Origin: Melioribacter roseus
GTDB taxonomy: Bacteria; Bacteroidota; Ignavibacteria; Ignavibacteriales; Melioribacteraceae
Reading direction: 5' to 3'
Length of the DNA stretch: 26,900 nt
NCBI GenBank assembly: GCA_020724325.1
Contig: DYHC01000001.1
Coordinates: 9,136 to 36,035, forward strand
Both the position numbers and the translations under genes were made by a program. Below the pieces are notes generated by a model, which saw only the letters and a list, made by a program, of their open reading frames with translations, was not told where the DNA came from and did no database searches. Positions 8,283 to 16,983 of this stretch are shown here, one piece after another; position 1 is the stretch's first letter, and every line of letters starts with the position of its first letter.

Positions 8283-9749
8283 ATGAAGACTAAAATAATT
8301 TTAACGCTCCTACTCATCCCCCTGCTTGTTAAAGCGCAGATGGTTAGTTTCAATGACTTCTTCGATGATAAAACAATGCGGATAGACTATTTTCATATTG
8401 GAGACTCATCAACTGAAATAATTACGATCGATTTTATTTATAAGTACGGAACCTGGGCGGGAAGCACCAAACATCTGATAGATAATTTTAACAACGGTGC
8501 ATACTATTACAAAATTTACGATTTGAATTCGGAAAATCTTATCTACTCTAAGGGATTCGACAGCTACTTCAAAGAATATCAAATGACTGACGAAGCTTCA
8601 AAAGGAATTAAAAGGACTTTTCATGAGAGTGCAATAATCCCTTATCCAAAAAACAAAATAAAATTTGTAATTGAAAAACGCGGCAAGAAGAATATTCTAA
8701 ATGAAGTATTCTCCACCGTAATTGATCCTTCGGATTTGTACATAATTAAAGATCCTGTGATAGATGTATCGGTAACTGCTATTGAAAGTTATAAGTCCGG
8801 TAATCCACACAACAAAGTTGATGTCGTAATAATTGGCGATGGCTACTCAGCCGGCGAATTCAAAAAATTTGAACATGACTTAAAAAGATTCACCAAAGTA
8901 TTGCTGGCTCAGGAACCGTTCAAAAAACATAAAGATAAATTCAACATCTATGGTGTTTATAAAGCTTCAATGGATAGCGGAATTGATGAGCCCGGAGCAA
9001 ATGTTTATAAGAACACGGTCTTAAATACTACATACTACACAATGGGATCGGAAAGGTATATATTGACTGAAGAGAACAAAACATTGCGTAAACTTGCTGC
9101 ACATGTTCCCTATGATGCTATCCTTATTATGGTGAACGGCTCACGCTACGGCGGCGGAGGATTGTATGACACGTACTGCACATTCGTTGCAGACAACCAG
9201 TTCTGCGATTATTTGCTTCTGCACGAGTTCGGTCATTCTTTTGCCGGGCTCGCTGATGAATACTACACTTCTGAAACAGCATACAACGATATGTACCCTG
9301 TAGGAATTGAACCGGTTGAACCGAATATTACACGATTGTATGATAAAAATAATTTGAAGTGGAAAAATGTTTTATCGCACGGTATAGAAATTCCTACTCC
9401 ATGGGAAAAAGAAGAATTTGATAAAACTGATTTTGAATGGCAGAAAGTTAGAAGAGAAATGAACAGCAGAATTGCCGGGATGAAACGAAATAAAGAACCA
9501 ATTGAAAAAGTAAAAGCTACTCAGGATGAATATGATATAAAAGATAGAGCAAGAAGCCAAGAAGTTGATAGATATTTGAAGGCATCAAAATTTGCTGGCA
9601 AAGTAGGAGCGTTCGAAGGCGCTGGGTACAATGCAAAAGGAATGTACCGCTCTATGCTCGATTGCATAATGTTTACAAAGGGAGCTAAACCGTTTTGTAA
9701 AGTCTGCGAGGAACATATTAGCAAAGTGATAATGCATTATACCGAGTAG
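8283..9749 (+). CDS. Secreted M64-family (IgA peptidase type) zinc metallopeptidase
   Basis: The ATG at 8283 gives a 488-residue protein with a signal peptide (1-19). An upstream in-frame ATG at 8247 would put 12 polar residues before the signal and is rejected. Residues about 20-170 form a beta-rich N-terminal domain of the M64_N type. The peptidase domain starts near VDVVIIGDGYSAGEF (about 179) and carries the zinc motif HEFGHSFAGLADEYY, with H314, E315 and H318, plus D325 as likely further ligand region. A charged, Lys/Glu-rich insert follows (about 370-430) before the cysteine-containing C-terminus (CxxC near FCKVCEEH). M64 peptidases were named for an IgA-cleaving clostridial enzyme; here the substrate is unknown and the enzyme is probably a general secreted protease. 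It is monocistronic, divergent from the DUF4159 operon. Confidence 0.88.
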   Translation: MKTKIILTLLLIPLLVKAQMVSFNDFFDDKTMRIDYFHIGDSSTEIITIDFIYKYGTWAGSTKHLIDNFNNGAYYYKIYDLNSENLIYSKGFDSYFKEYQMTDEASKGIKRTFHESAIIPYPKNKIKFVIEKRGKKNILNEVFSTVIDPSDLYIIKDPVIDVSVTAIESYKSGNPHNKVDVVIIGDGYSAGEFKKFEHDLKRFTKVLLAQEPFKKHKDKFNIYGVYKASMDSGIDEPGANVYKNTVLNTTYYTMGSERYILTEENKTLRKLAAHVPYDAILIMVNGSRYGGGGLYDTYCTFVADNQFCDYLLLHEFGHSFAGLADEYYTSETAYNDMYPVGIEPVEPNITRLYDKNNLKWKNVLSHGIEIPTPWEKEEFDKTDFEWQKVRREMNSRIAGMKRNKEPIEKVKATQDEYDIKDRARSQEVDRYLKASKFAGKVGAFEGAGYNAKGMYRSMLDCIMFTKGAKPFCKVCEEHISKVIMHYTE

Positions 9750-9753
9750 TTGA

Positions 9754-10095
9754 ATTATTTTAGTAAACAGCAAAGAAAAAGCGCATGAACTAATCTGTGT
9801 GCCGGAATCTGATTATTCAACCAAGACGGCTGACGAGAAATAAATTCCTAACACGGAGTTTAGACTATGTTGAAAATATTGATGCTATATGGATTGATGA
9901 GCCGGTTGTTGTTTACAGAATAGTGATCTAAAGCTGTTGTCATGACGATCTTTCGATTTTCTGCAAATCGATCGTTTAGTTTTTTTCAAGTCAGGTAATA
10001 TTACAAAATCTCAGTTAACAGCAGCAGAAATAATAGTTGATTCTAAAAGACCGGCGGTTTATGTTGTTCAACCAAAACTCGAAAAGGTAGAATGA
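9754..10095 (+). pseudogene. Decayed gene of unknown family, three coding-like segments in two frames
   Basis: The 342-base spacer between the M64 gene and the lipid kinase contains three protein-like stretches. They are 9754-9843 (contains KAHELICVPESDYSTKTADEK), 9794-9931 (its later part reads SLDYVENIDAIWIDEPVVVY) and 9946-10095 (its later part reads NITKSQLTAAEIIVDSKRP). The first and third share a frame and the second is in another, so two compensating indels plus point changes would join them. The last ends in TGA overlapping the ATG of the next gene (ATGA, 10092-10095), a typical operon junction. I do not recognise the family. It may instead be non-coding sequence that looks coding by chance, but the ATGA junction argues against that. 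Confidence 0.42.
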
Positions 10096-11006
10096 AAATT
10101 TTTCACCTCAACAATCCCGTCTCGGGAAATGGAAACGGCTCCCGGCTATTTCATAAGATTAACAAGGAATTTGAATTCAATAGTCTTGATCATGAAGCAG
10201 TTCAAACAGAACACGCGGGACACGGAACCGAAATAGTTAAGAACCTCAATTTTAATGATTATGATGTGCTCGCTGTTTCGGGGGGCGACGGATCGTTATT
10301 CGAAGCTGTAAACGGATACTTCGCGAATCAATCATCAAAAAGAATTCCTGTTAGCGTAATCCCGGTTGGCAGAGGCAATGCATTTGCACGCGACCTCGAT
10401 TTTTATCCGCATTTATGGAGCGATGCTATCGATTACATCTACTTCAATAAAACAAAAAGGGTTGATGTTGCGCTCTGCAAAACCAATAAGGATCAATTTC
10501 ATTTTATCAACATTCTGGGACTCGGGTTTGTTACCGATGTAGCAAGAACAGCGTTCAAGCTTAGGTCATTCGGACATTTGTCTTACATATTTGGAGTCTT
10601 GCACAGAATGATTTCTTTAAAATCTTATTCACTTAAAATAGAAATTGATGGTAAGGTATTGCATAGAGAAAATGTATTTGTTGAAATTTCTAATTCGCGC
10701 TATACCGGAAAAGATTTTTTAATGGCTCCTTTAGCTTCTATTGACGATGGTTTCCTCGATGTTACACTTTTAAATAAACTTTCGAGAACGCGGTTGCTTC
10801 AATGCCTGCCCAGAATTTTTACCGGCGAACACGTAAACATGAAAGAGGTTGAGTGCTTTAGAGCTAAGAAAATAAAAATAGAAACAGAACCGCTAAAACT
10901 TTTAACGCCCGATGGTCAGCTAACCGGAAGTACGCCGATTGAAATCGAATGTTTGAGTAAATCGCTTGAGGTAATTGCCCGCGACAGCCCGCCCTTGAAC
11001 GAATAA
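10092..11006 (+). CDS. Diacylglycerol kinase family lipid kinase (YegS/DagK/LCB5 type)
   Basis: This 304-residue protein has the catalytic signature GGDGS at 64-68, followed by an Asn-Gly pair as in GGDGT-x-NExxNG. A second loop, GRGNAFARDL (93-102), corresponds to the GTxND-type loop. The C-terminal half is a beta-sandwich ending in a DGQLTGSTPIEI segment. Family members phosphorylate diacylglycerol, sphingoid or related lipids with ATP on the inner membrane face. The canonical Thr of GGDGT is Ser here, a conservative change. The start codon overlaps the stop of the decayed upstream reading frame. Length is normal for the family (about 290-320). Lipid specificity cannot be told from sequence. 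Confidence 0.9.
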   Translation: MKIFHLNNPVSGNGNGSRLFHKINKEFEFNSLDHEAVQTEHAGHGTEIVKNLNFNDYDVLAVSGGDGSLFEAVNGYFANQSSKRIPVSVIPVGRGNAFARDLDFYPHLWSDAIDYIYFNKTKRVDVALCKTNKDQFHFINILGLGFVTDVARTAFKLRSFGHLSYIFGVLHRMISLKSYSLKIEIDGKVLHRENVFVEISNSRYTGKDFLMAPLASIDDGFLDVTLLNKLSRTRLLQCLPRIFTGEHVNMKEVECFRAKKIKIETEPLKLLTPDGQLTGSTPIEIECLSKSLEVIARDSPPLNE

Positions 11007-11040
11007 TTGCGTTATAAATTAGGGGAGATGATAAGAGAAG

Positions 11041-11691
11041 TTAGTGTAACACGTCTATAAATTTCTGAAAGGTATCCGGCAACAGTGAGCTGATCAGAAC
11101 ATTTTTATTGTTCTGAAGCTTGAATTCGATATTGCTTGCATGAAGCATCAACCGTGGAATCCGGCTTTGTATGTTTTTGTTGCCGTAGAGCAGGTCGCCG
11201 GCAACCGGATGACCAATTGAATAAAGGTGAACACGAATCTGATGCCTTCTGCCTGTTATAATTGAGACATCTAGAAGAGTAAAGTCGTTAAATCTTTTTA
11301 GCACTTTAAAATCTGTAATACTTCGTTTGCCGTTTTTTTCATCAACACCCATTCTGCCCGAACCGAATTCGCGGATCGGTTTATCAATTCTACCACGCTC
11401 TTCTAAAATTACTCCATGAACAAGTGCAGTATAATTTTTTTTGATTGCCCGCGTTGCAAACAGACTATTCAGATATTTATGTGTTAGGGAATCCTTGGCG
11501 AACAAAATTATGCCGCTTACTTCTTTATCAATTCTATGAACGACATAAATTTTCTGTGAATATTTGTTTTGAAGTATTGAGTGAATTGTAGGAAGATGTA
11601 AGTCATTTTCTGAAATAGAAGAGATTCCTTCGGGTTTGTTTACAGCAATAATATTGTAATCTTCGTATAAAATCTCTAACTGAATGGACAT
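11041..11691 (-). CDS. RluA-family RNA pseudouridine synthase
   Basis: This 216-residue protein is an RluA-type pseudouridine synthase catalytic domain with no S4 RNA-binding domain. It starts with EILYEDYNIIAVNKPEG, the usual motif I, and contains HRIDKEVSG with the catalytic Asp at D55. Motif RRHQIRVHL and then GHPVAGDLLYG and LMLHA follow. Such enzymes isomerise uridines in rRNA or tRNA. Lack of an S4 domain and the short length fit an RluA/TruC-like tRNA or rRNA modifier rather than RluC/D; the target base cannot be assigned. It is the last gene of a tight minus-strand run, starting three bases after the cutC stop. Confidence 0.92.
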   Translation of the reverse strand: MSIQLEILYEDYNIIAVNKPEGISSISENDLHLPTIHSILQNKYSQKIYVVHRIDKEVSGIILFAKDSLTHKYLNSLFATRAIKKNYTALVHGVILEERGRIDKPIREFGSGRMGVDEKNGKRSITDFKVLKRFNDFTLLDVSIITGRRHQIRVHLYSIGHPVAGDLLYGNKNIQSRIPRLMLHASNIEFKLQNNKNVLISSLLPDTFQKFIDVLH

Positions 11692-11694
11692 AAT

Positions 11695-12441
11695 TTATTT
11701 TTCCATAGCAGCAATAATTTTTCGGACTCTAACTGCAGAGAGGATTTTAATTGGGAACTGATCGTCATCACCTGAACCAGCTAAAGTAATATTAGGGATT
11801 TTATAATTAGTCTTGCTCTGTAATTTTTCTCTTGCCGAGGCATGAATCTCTTTAACGCCTGTTTTTGCAACAATCTCTCTTACATTATTTTCATTTATAC
11901 CTCCGCCCGGAATAATAATTATTCTTTCTTTTGCATAATCAACCAATTTCTTAATCATATCGATGCCTGAGTAAGCATTAATCTGCAGACCGCTTGTAAG
12001 AATTCTATCGGCTTCTAATTCAATTAATGTATCCAATGCCTTGAACGGATCGGATGTAAAGTCAAACGCTCTATGAAAAGTAAGGCTCATAGGTCGGGCT
12101 AAATCTATTAGATCAGATATGCGCTCTTTATCAATTGTCCCGTCGGCATTTAATATTCCAACAACAATACCGTTTACGTTCAGATCCCGGCAGAACAAAA
12201 TATCCCGTTTCATTACAGCGAACTCTTCTCTGGAATAAATAAAGTCTCCGCTGCGTGGACGTATAAGAACATTAACTGGAATAGTTAACCGTTCAATAGT
12301 AACTTTAATTAATCCATAGCTTGGTGTTAAACCGCCTATATCCAAAGCAGAACAAAGCTCAATTCTGTCTGCACCAGCTGTTCCGGCTATAACAGCTGAA
12401 TTAACCGAACCTACACATGCTTCAAAAATAATTTTGCCCAT
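11695..12441 (-). CDS. cutC: Copper homeostasis protein CutC
   Basis: This 248-residue protein is a TIM-barrel protein with the CutC signatures in order: EACVGSVNSA at the start, GADRIELCSALDIGGLTPS, LIRPRSGDFIYS, TFHRAFD, RILTSG, IPGGGINENNV and HASAR near the end. Length is usual for the family. CutC was linked genetically to copper tolerance in Escherichia coli, but its biochemical activity is unsettled and the copper role has been questioned. It starts one base after the stop of the membrane-acetyltransferase gene and precedes the pseudouridine synthase by three bases, so the three are probably one operon. Neighbours do not suggest copper handling. Confidence 0.93.
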   Translation of the reverse strand: MGKIIFEACVGSVNSAVIAGTAGADRIELCSALDIGGLTPSYGLIKVTIERLTIPVNVLIRPRSGDFIYSREEFAVMKRDILFCRDLNVNGIVVGILNADGTIDKERISDLIDLARPMSLTFHRAFDFTSDPFKALDTLIELEADRILTSGLQINAYSGIDMIKKLVDYAKERIIIIPGGGINENNVREIVAKTGVKEIHASAREKLQSKTNYKIPNITLAGSGDDDQFPIKILSAVRVRKIIAAMEK

Positions 12442-12442
12442 C

Positions 12443-13066
12443 TTAATTTATTTTTAAATGATAGATTGTGTTTCCGTTTAATTCTGTTTTTTCAAATCCA
12501 ATTTTTTTTAGATAAGATTCATGCTTCTCATTCCCCGGATCGGTGTAAATATTTTTTACTTTCTTGTGTTTGAATATTTCGTTAAAGACGTATTTGCCCA
12601 TCTTAAAATCGCGGTAACCGGGAATTGCATAATCGAGCCGGATGCGGATCGAATCATCGTAAGAATATTCAGAGATTACTAATCCAGCCGGTACAGCGTT
12701 TCTTAACACGAACATTACATGGCAGCTTTCGCACGGCTTAAAGGAAAACGAAGGAATAAATTTTTTTATATCCTTCTCATAATAATTGAGGAAATACTTC
12801 AGGTATTCTGAGGTTGCGTTTACTTCTAATACGCGGAAATATTCATTTCCCTTCTTAAAAAAAATTTCTGAGAGGTAATAAATATCAACCAGCGTTATAA
12901 ATCCGTTTAAAATTCCAACAGGGTAAGAGCCGATTAGAAAACCGTAGGTTGAAAAAATTGCTGCACCAAATAAATTTATTATCCGCAGTTTAACAATAGA
13001 ACTCATCATTAATGAAACAGCGACAAGCACCGATGCGGAGTATCCGATCAGTTCTACTAATTGCAT
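12443..13066 (-). CDS. YgjV-like membrane domain fused to a GNAT-like acetyltransferase domain
   Basis: In this 207-residue protein, residues 1-70 form two to three membrane helices with a YgjV-like pattern (LIGYSASVLVAVSLMMSS, then KLRIINLFGA and IGSYPVGILNGFI). The remaining 130 residues look like a GNAT acyltransferase fold: a beta-strand pair around CHVMFVLRNAVPAGLVI, a GYRDFKMGKYVFNEIF helix where acyl-CoA binds, and a C-terminal ESYLKKIGFEKTEL strand-helix typical of GNAT ends. The enzyme domain would sit on the cytoplasmic face. Substrate is unknown. It leads the three-gene run with cutC and the pseudouridine synthase, ATG at 13066. The GNAT assignment is by pattern only. Confidence 0.65.
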   Translation of the reverse strand: MQLVELIGYSASVLVAVSLMMSSIVKLRIINLFGAAIFSTYGFLIGSYPVGILNGFITLVDIYYLSEIFFKKGNEYFRVLEVNATSEYLKYFLNYYEKDIKKFIPSFSFKPCESCHVMFVLRNAVPAGLVISEYSYDDSIRIRLDYAIPGYRDFKMGKYVFNEIFKHKKVKNIYTDPGNEKHESYLKKIGFEKTELNGNTIYHLKIN

Positions 13067-13514
13067 TTGCCTTCCTTATTAAATTTGTATTGATTCTATT
13101 TGTCGGGGATAAGTTCAGCCGAAATAATATTGTATGCTTCAGACGATTTTGCCGTTCCGGGTCCCAGCGATAGAGAACTTCGTAAGAACTTGGTCTCGTA
13201 TTCTTTACATCAATCAGAATTTCGAAAAGCTGGTTAACTGATTTATACCATATCCACTTGTCGCTTGCAATAGATGCTGTTCCGCTGGTGTCTCGAATGT
13301 CTGTTATAGTATTATTACGGACGTAAATTTTAACATAATCCTCTGAGCCGGAAAAATTTGCCAGCCGTTTTTGAGTAATGGTGTAGCTTGTTATACCAAG
13401 AGATTTCCACTTCTGAAATTCTTCCGACGCTTTACCCGAAAAACTTTCCAGCGGATTATCTTCGCAGCTTACCACGAAGAGAGTAATAAAAAAAAGTAAT
13501 ATTTTCTTTTTCAT
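12990..13514 (-). CDS. DUF6174-like lipoprotein with an apparent 3' frameshift
   Basis: The open frame encodes 174 residues. It starts with a lipoprotein signal peptide (lipobox VVSC, C17). Residues 30-120 have a DUF6174-like pattern: WKSLGITSYTITQKR, then YVKIYVRNNTITDIRD and a short helix region. After about RWDP (near residue 118) the frame turns basic and runs 77 bases into the next gene. The frame one base over reads GTAKSSEAYNIISAELIPDK and stops at 13096-13098, a much more family-like ending that leaves 29 bases before the next start. A single missing C in the CCC at 13159-13161 would restore it. So either the gene is damaged or the sequence has an indel error. Role unknown; outer-envelope lipoprotein by signal. 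Confidence 0.65.
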   Translation of the reverse strand: MKKKILLFFITLFVVSCEDNPLESFSGKASEEFQKWKSLGITSYTITQKRLANFSGSEDYVKIYVRNNTITDIRDTSGTASIASDKWIWYKSVNQLFEILIDVKNTRPSSYEVLYRWDPERQNRLKHTILFRLNLSPTNRINTNLIRKANAISRTDRILRIGACRCFINDEFYC

Positions 13515-13597
13515 TTGCAGCCCGTTTTTGTCTAATTAAATCTATCAATTTTATTTTAACTAAGATAGAGAGAAAGTAAGCAGCAATAATCCGTAAA

Positions 13598-14452
13598 CTA
13601 ATGTTTGAAAACCGAAATTAAACCACGTGTAACAAGATGCGGAATTATGGTGTAATGAGTTTCGTTCTCTGCAATTTCTGCAATTAATTTAAGACCGGCG
13701 TAATTGTGCCGTGTTAATGCGCCGGTAAAATTTTTCCATGTCTCTACAAATAGATTTGATTCAAGCGATCCAACAGAAGTATAAATTATTGCGCTCAATG
13801 ATTTTTCGCGTTCATAAAAATTTACTTCCTGTTTTAGTATATAATTGTTATCCCAGAAGAGTGCGGGACTAATCATTACATAACGCTGAAACACGTTTGG
13901 ATTTTCGAATAATGCGAAGGCAGCAAATAATCCTCCGAGCGAATGACCAATTAGAGTTCTATCGCCTTTTTTGATTTTATATTCTGATTCAATGTAGGGA
14001 ATTAATTCTTTTTCGATAAAATCTAAAAATTTGGCGGCACCACCAGAAGCGGGCAGCATTAATCTTGAATTCTCCGGCAGATTTTCTACCGGTATGTAAG
14101 TAGGAGTATAATCTCTGGCGCGGTTGTAAATAAATTCTTTGGAACCACCCTCGGATGAAATTCCAACAATAATTAATTCCGGCAATTCGTTATTGAATGC
14201 AAGAAGTTTTGCTGTTTGGGTTACAATTCCAAAAGAGGAATATGCATCCAGCATATAAACAACAGGATAGTTCTGATCGGATGAATTGTAGCTGGAAGGA
14301 AGAGATACAAAGATAGGATAAGCCGCGTTGTTATAAGATGATGTTAATTTATGAACCGCGGTTCTATTTAAAGTTACCGGGGGAATTTGATTTTGTGCGA
14401 AAATAAAAGAAGCATAAATCAGCAGGAGAATTAAGATTTTCTTGCCTGTCAT
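13598..14452 (-). CDS. Secreted esterase of the PF00756 / IroE type (alpha/beta hydrolase)
   Basis: This 284-residue protein has a signal peptide (1-20, ending IFAQ). The body is a putative-esterase alpha/beta hydrolase: YPVVYMLDAY strand and turn near 62-71, nucleophile motif GHSLGG with S171, an ISPALFWDN stretch near 194-202, and a C-terminal His H266 in ETHYTIIP. These fit the Ser-His-Asp triad of the family, which cleaves esters such as siderophores, S-formylglutathione or feruloyl groups. It starts inside the stop of the upstream SDR gene (ATGA, 14449-14452), so the two are coupled. Secretion suggests an extracytoplasmic substrate; which one is not clear. Confidence 0.88.
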   Translation of the reverse strand: MTGKKILILLLIYASFIFAQNQIPPVTLNRTAVHKLTSSYNNAAYPIFVSLPSSYNSSDQNYPVVYMLDAYSSFGIVTQTAKLLAFNNELPELIIVGISSEGGSKEFIYNRARDYTPTYIPVENLPENSRLMLPASGGAAKFLDFIEKELIPYIESEYKIKKGDRTLIGHSLGGLFAAFALFENPNVFQRYVMISPALFWDNNYILKQEVNFYEREKSLSAIIYTSVGSLESNLFVETWKNFTGALTRHNYAGLKLIAEIAENETHYTIIPHLVTRGLISVFKH

Positions 14453-15444
14453 TGTTTGTTCTCCTTTATGTGGTTTTCGTAGTTGTGAATGATCTTGTCC
14501 ATAATATTATCTAAGTATTCGTCTACAATTTGATTCGATTGACGGGAATACCATTCTGCAATTTCTTCGGCGCCGGATTCGAGCGGAATATTTGCGTTGA
14601 AACCGGGTACTATTTTTTTGATTTTCGAATTGTCGAAATAAGTATCGTAAGCTTTATCTCCATATAATTCAGCGCCCCAGTCTTTATCGTGCTGTGCAAT
14701 GAAATCATAAGGAATGTGGATCGACTTTAACTCATACCCGGATTTGCTTGCTAAGATTTCTGCTATTTGATTCCATGTGTATGTTTTGTCGGATGTAATA
14801 TGATAAGCTTCTCCAATCGTTTCCGGATTACCGATCAGCCCGATAAATCCTTTGGCAAAATCTTCTGCGTGTGTTAAAGTCCATAAAGTATTTCCATCGC
14901 CTGGAATAATAATTTTTTTGTCGTTCTTCATTCTGTGAAATGGCAAGTAACCGGTTCGTAATGCCGGTTTTGTTTTGTCGTACGTATGTGAAGGACGGCA
15001 GATAGTTACCGGAAAATTTTCTTTGTTGAACTTATCCATTAAATAATTTTCGCAATCAATTTTTGCGCTGGAATATTTCCAGAATGGATTTACAAGCGGA
15101 ACATCTTCGGTTAACGGAAGTTTTATAGGCGGTTTATGATAAGCCGATGCAGTGCTTATAAAAATATATTGCTTTGTTTTACCTTTGAAAAGCATACAGT
15201 CGCGTTTAACATCGCTTTCATTAAATGCAATCCAGTTAACAACAGAATCGAATTGATGACCTGCTAAAACATTTTGTACAGAATTAATATCGCCAATATC
15301 TGCCGTAAGAATTTTAGCTTTTGAAGGAGGAGCTCTAAACGACTTAGCTCTGTTAAGCAGATATAGTTCGTAATTTCTTTCAACACACAATTTGGAACAA
15401 GAAGAACTGATAAGTCCGGTTCCGCCGATAAAGAGAATTTTCAT
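14449..15444 (-). CDS. NAD-dependent epimerase/dehydratase family protein (extended SDR)
   Basis: This 331-residue protein begins with a Rossmann strand and the dinucleotide loop GGTGLIS (7-13); the third Gly of GxxGxxG is Ser, a variant seen in some members of this family. The active-site pair YSSAK (Y124, K128) and a preceding ISTASAYHK serine region (about 97-104) are present. A substrate-binding half follows, with GDGNTLWTLTHAEDFAKGF. The layout is that of sugar-nucleotide epimerases and plant-like RNA-binding SDRs; the substrate is unknown. The stop overlaps the start of the esterase gene by four bases. The start at 15444 gives the conserved N-terminal strand directly. Confidence 0.88.
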   Translation of the reverse strand: MKILFIGGTGLISSSCSKLCVERNYELYLLNRAKSFRAPPSKAKILTADIGDINSVQNVLAGHQFDSVVNWIAFNESDVKRDCMLFKGKTKQYIFISTASAYHKPPIKLPLTEDVPLVNPFWKYSSAKIDCENYLMDKFNKENFPVTICRPSHTYDKTKPALRTGYLPFHRMKNDKKIIIPGDGNTLWTLTHAEDFAKGFIGLIGNPETIGEAYHITSDKTYTWNQIAEILASKSGYELKSIHIPYDFIAQHDKDWGAELYGDKAYDTYFDNSKIKKIVPGFNANIPLESGAEEIAEWYSRQSNQIVDEYLDNIMDKIIHNYENHIKENKQ

Positions 15445-15491
15445 CCGTGTCTCTTACAAAGCAAATGTTAGTAAATAAAAGAAAAATGTTA

Positions 15492-16835
15492 TTAATGATA
15501 ATTGAGAGTACTGCCGCCGATAAATTCGCGCAGCAGCGAGTCATCCGGAATAGGCGAATCGTCCTCAACCGGCTCAATAACATCGAGCATTTTTCTTACC
15601 CGCGCAGCTCTTGTATAAGCATCTTCCCTCAACGGATCTCCGTTGTATTTTTCTTCCCATTCTTTAAAGTGTTCTAGTAGTTTGGGTCTGTAAATAGGCA
15701 CTTCGTACGGCATCGATGTGTTAATAATATAATCTGCCGTATTACAGTAAGGCAGAATATTTCTTTTTTCTGAAGAACGAACATAATGCCAGTGTAAAAG
15801 AGTTTGTTCGGGATTGTAAGCTCGGTGAACGGAGTCTCGCAGCATCCTTCTTATTAATCTCAGGTCGGTCCATCGAATGTATTGCCCGTCCGGCATTTTC
15901 ATTTGAAGCAGCGGCTCGAGGTACAATTTGAATTTTTGTTCTGTAGGAATTTCTTTGCTGAATAGAGGAAACAATCCATGCAAGCTATCAATTAATAATA
16001 CCTCTCCTTCGTGTAATTGGAGAGATGTTCTATCAGGAAATCTTTTGCCGGTTTTAAAATCGTAATAAGGAATTTTTACTTTTTCTCCATCTGCAAGACG
16101 TTTTAAGTGATCGTTAATCATTTCAAGATCAAGCGCCTGGGGAGTCTCAAAATCGTAATCGCCAAATTCATCTTTAGGATGTAGTTCAAGGTCAAAAAAG
16201 TAATTATCCACAATTAATGGAACGAATTTCATACCCATTTTATTTAAGCGCTGTTCAAGTTTAAGTGTAGTAGTTGTTTTGCCAGATGATGAGGGTCCGC
16301 TTACCATTACCATTTTGAGTTTGGCACTTCTTTCTTTTATAAGTTCTGCAGCCGTATCAAGTTGAGTTTCGTAAAATGATTCTGCTTCATGAACGATATG
16401 AGGAAACTCCCCTTTTCGAATTCTTTCGTTAGTTGTTTCAACGGTATGAAGATTGTGAGAAACAGCCCAGTCTAACGAGCGCCAAACTTTTTTCCATGGA
16501 ATAACCTCATTTGGTTTCGAAAAGTGGCGCGAATCTTCTTTCCGCCGCCTCGCAGCTTCTTCTCTATATAATATAAATTCTTTTGCAACTTTTGCGTGCC
16601 CGTTTTCTATCAATACCTTTTCAACTATATCTTGAATCTCTTCCACGTGCGGTTTGTAGCCGTCTTCAAATTTTTCTTCCATTATCTCAATAACCTGTTT
16701 TGCAAGTTCAGCAGCTTTTTCTTTATCTCTTCCGCCAACAGAAACCGCCGCCCGATAAATTACATTTGCAATTCTTTCAGCGTTGAAAGGAACTACTGCG
16801 CCGGTTCTTTTAATTACATACTTGAATTTGGACAT
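15492..16835 (-). CDS. ATP-cone domain fused to a uridine-kinase-like P-loop kinase
   Basis: This 447-residue protein opens with an ATP-cone (about 3-95). Its features are the VIKRTGAVVPFNAERI start, a central helix, and an end in VEKVLIENGHAKVAKEFILYREE, as in ribonucleotide reductase and NrdR. After a linker comes a phosphoribulokinase/uridine-kinase P-loop domain. It has Walker A GPSSSGKTT (180-188), VDNYF (about 208-212), GDYDFETPQALD, and KIPYYDFKTGKR, the usual nucleoside-binding segments. Related nucleoside kinases in this phylum group usually have other N-terminal domains (such as TGS). The ATP-cone suggests allosteric control by ATP/dATP. Substrate is probably uridine/cytidine or a related small molecule. 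It has its own 148-base leader and is probably a single-gene unit. Confidence 0.85.
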   Translation of the reverse strand: MSKFKYVIKRTGAVVPFNAERIANVIYRAAVSVGGRDKEKAAELAKQVIEIMEEKFEDGYKPHVEEIQDIVEKVLIENGHAKVAKEFILYREEAARRRKEDSRHFSKPNEVIPWKKVWRSLDWAVSHNLHTVETTNERIRKGEFPHIVHEAESFYETQLDTAAELIKERSAKLKMVMVSGPSSSGKTTTTLKLEQRLNKMGMKFVPLIVDNYFFDLELHPKDEFGDYDFETPQALDLEMINDHLKRLADGEKVKIPYYDFKTGKRFPDRTSLQLHEGEVLLIDSLHGLFPLFSKEIPTEQKFKLYLEPLLQMKMPDGQYIRWTDLRLIRRMLRDSVHRAYNPEQTLLHWHYVRSSEKRNILPYCNTADYIINTSMPYEVPIYRPKLLEHFKEWEEKYNGDPLREDAYTRAARVRKMLDVIEPVEDDSPIPDDSLLREFIGGSTLNYH

Positions 16836-16983
16836 AATTACTCCATAGCTTGTCGATATAATTTTATTGTCTCAATTAATTTACTCCGATGGATTAAATA
16901 ATTCAATTAGGAGTGTATGATATGTGAAGGAATAGGGCTGACACAACTTTCGAATTAATCCCCCGAATAATAATACCCATTCG

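Noticed and set aside
11007..11040. Terminator between the convergent lipid kinase and pseudouridine synthase genes
   Set aside because: Only 34 bases, with no stem-loop visible.
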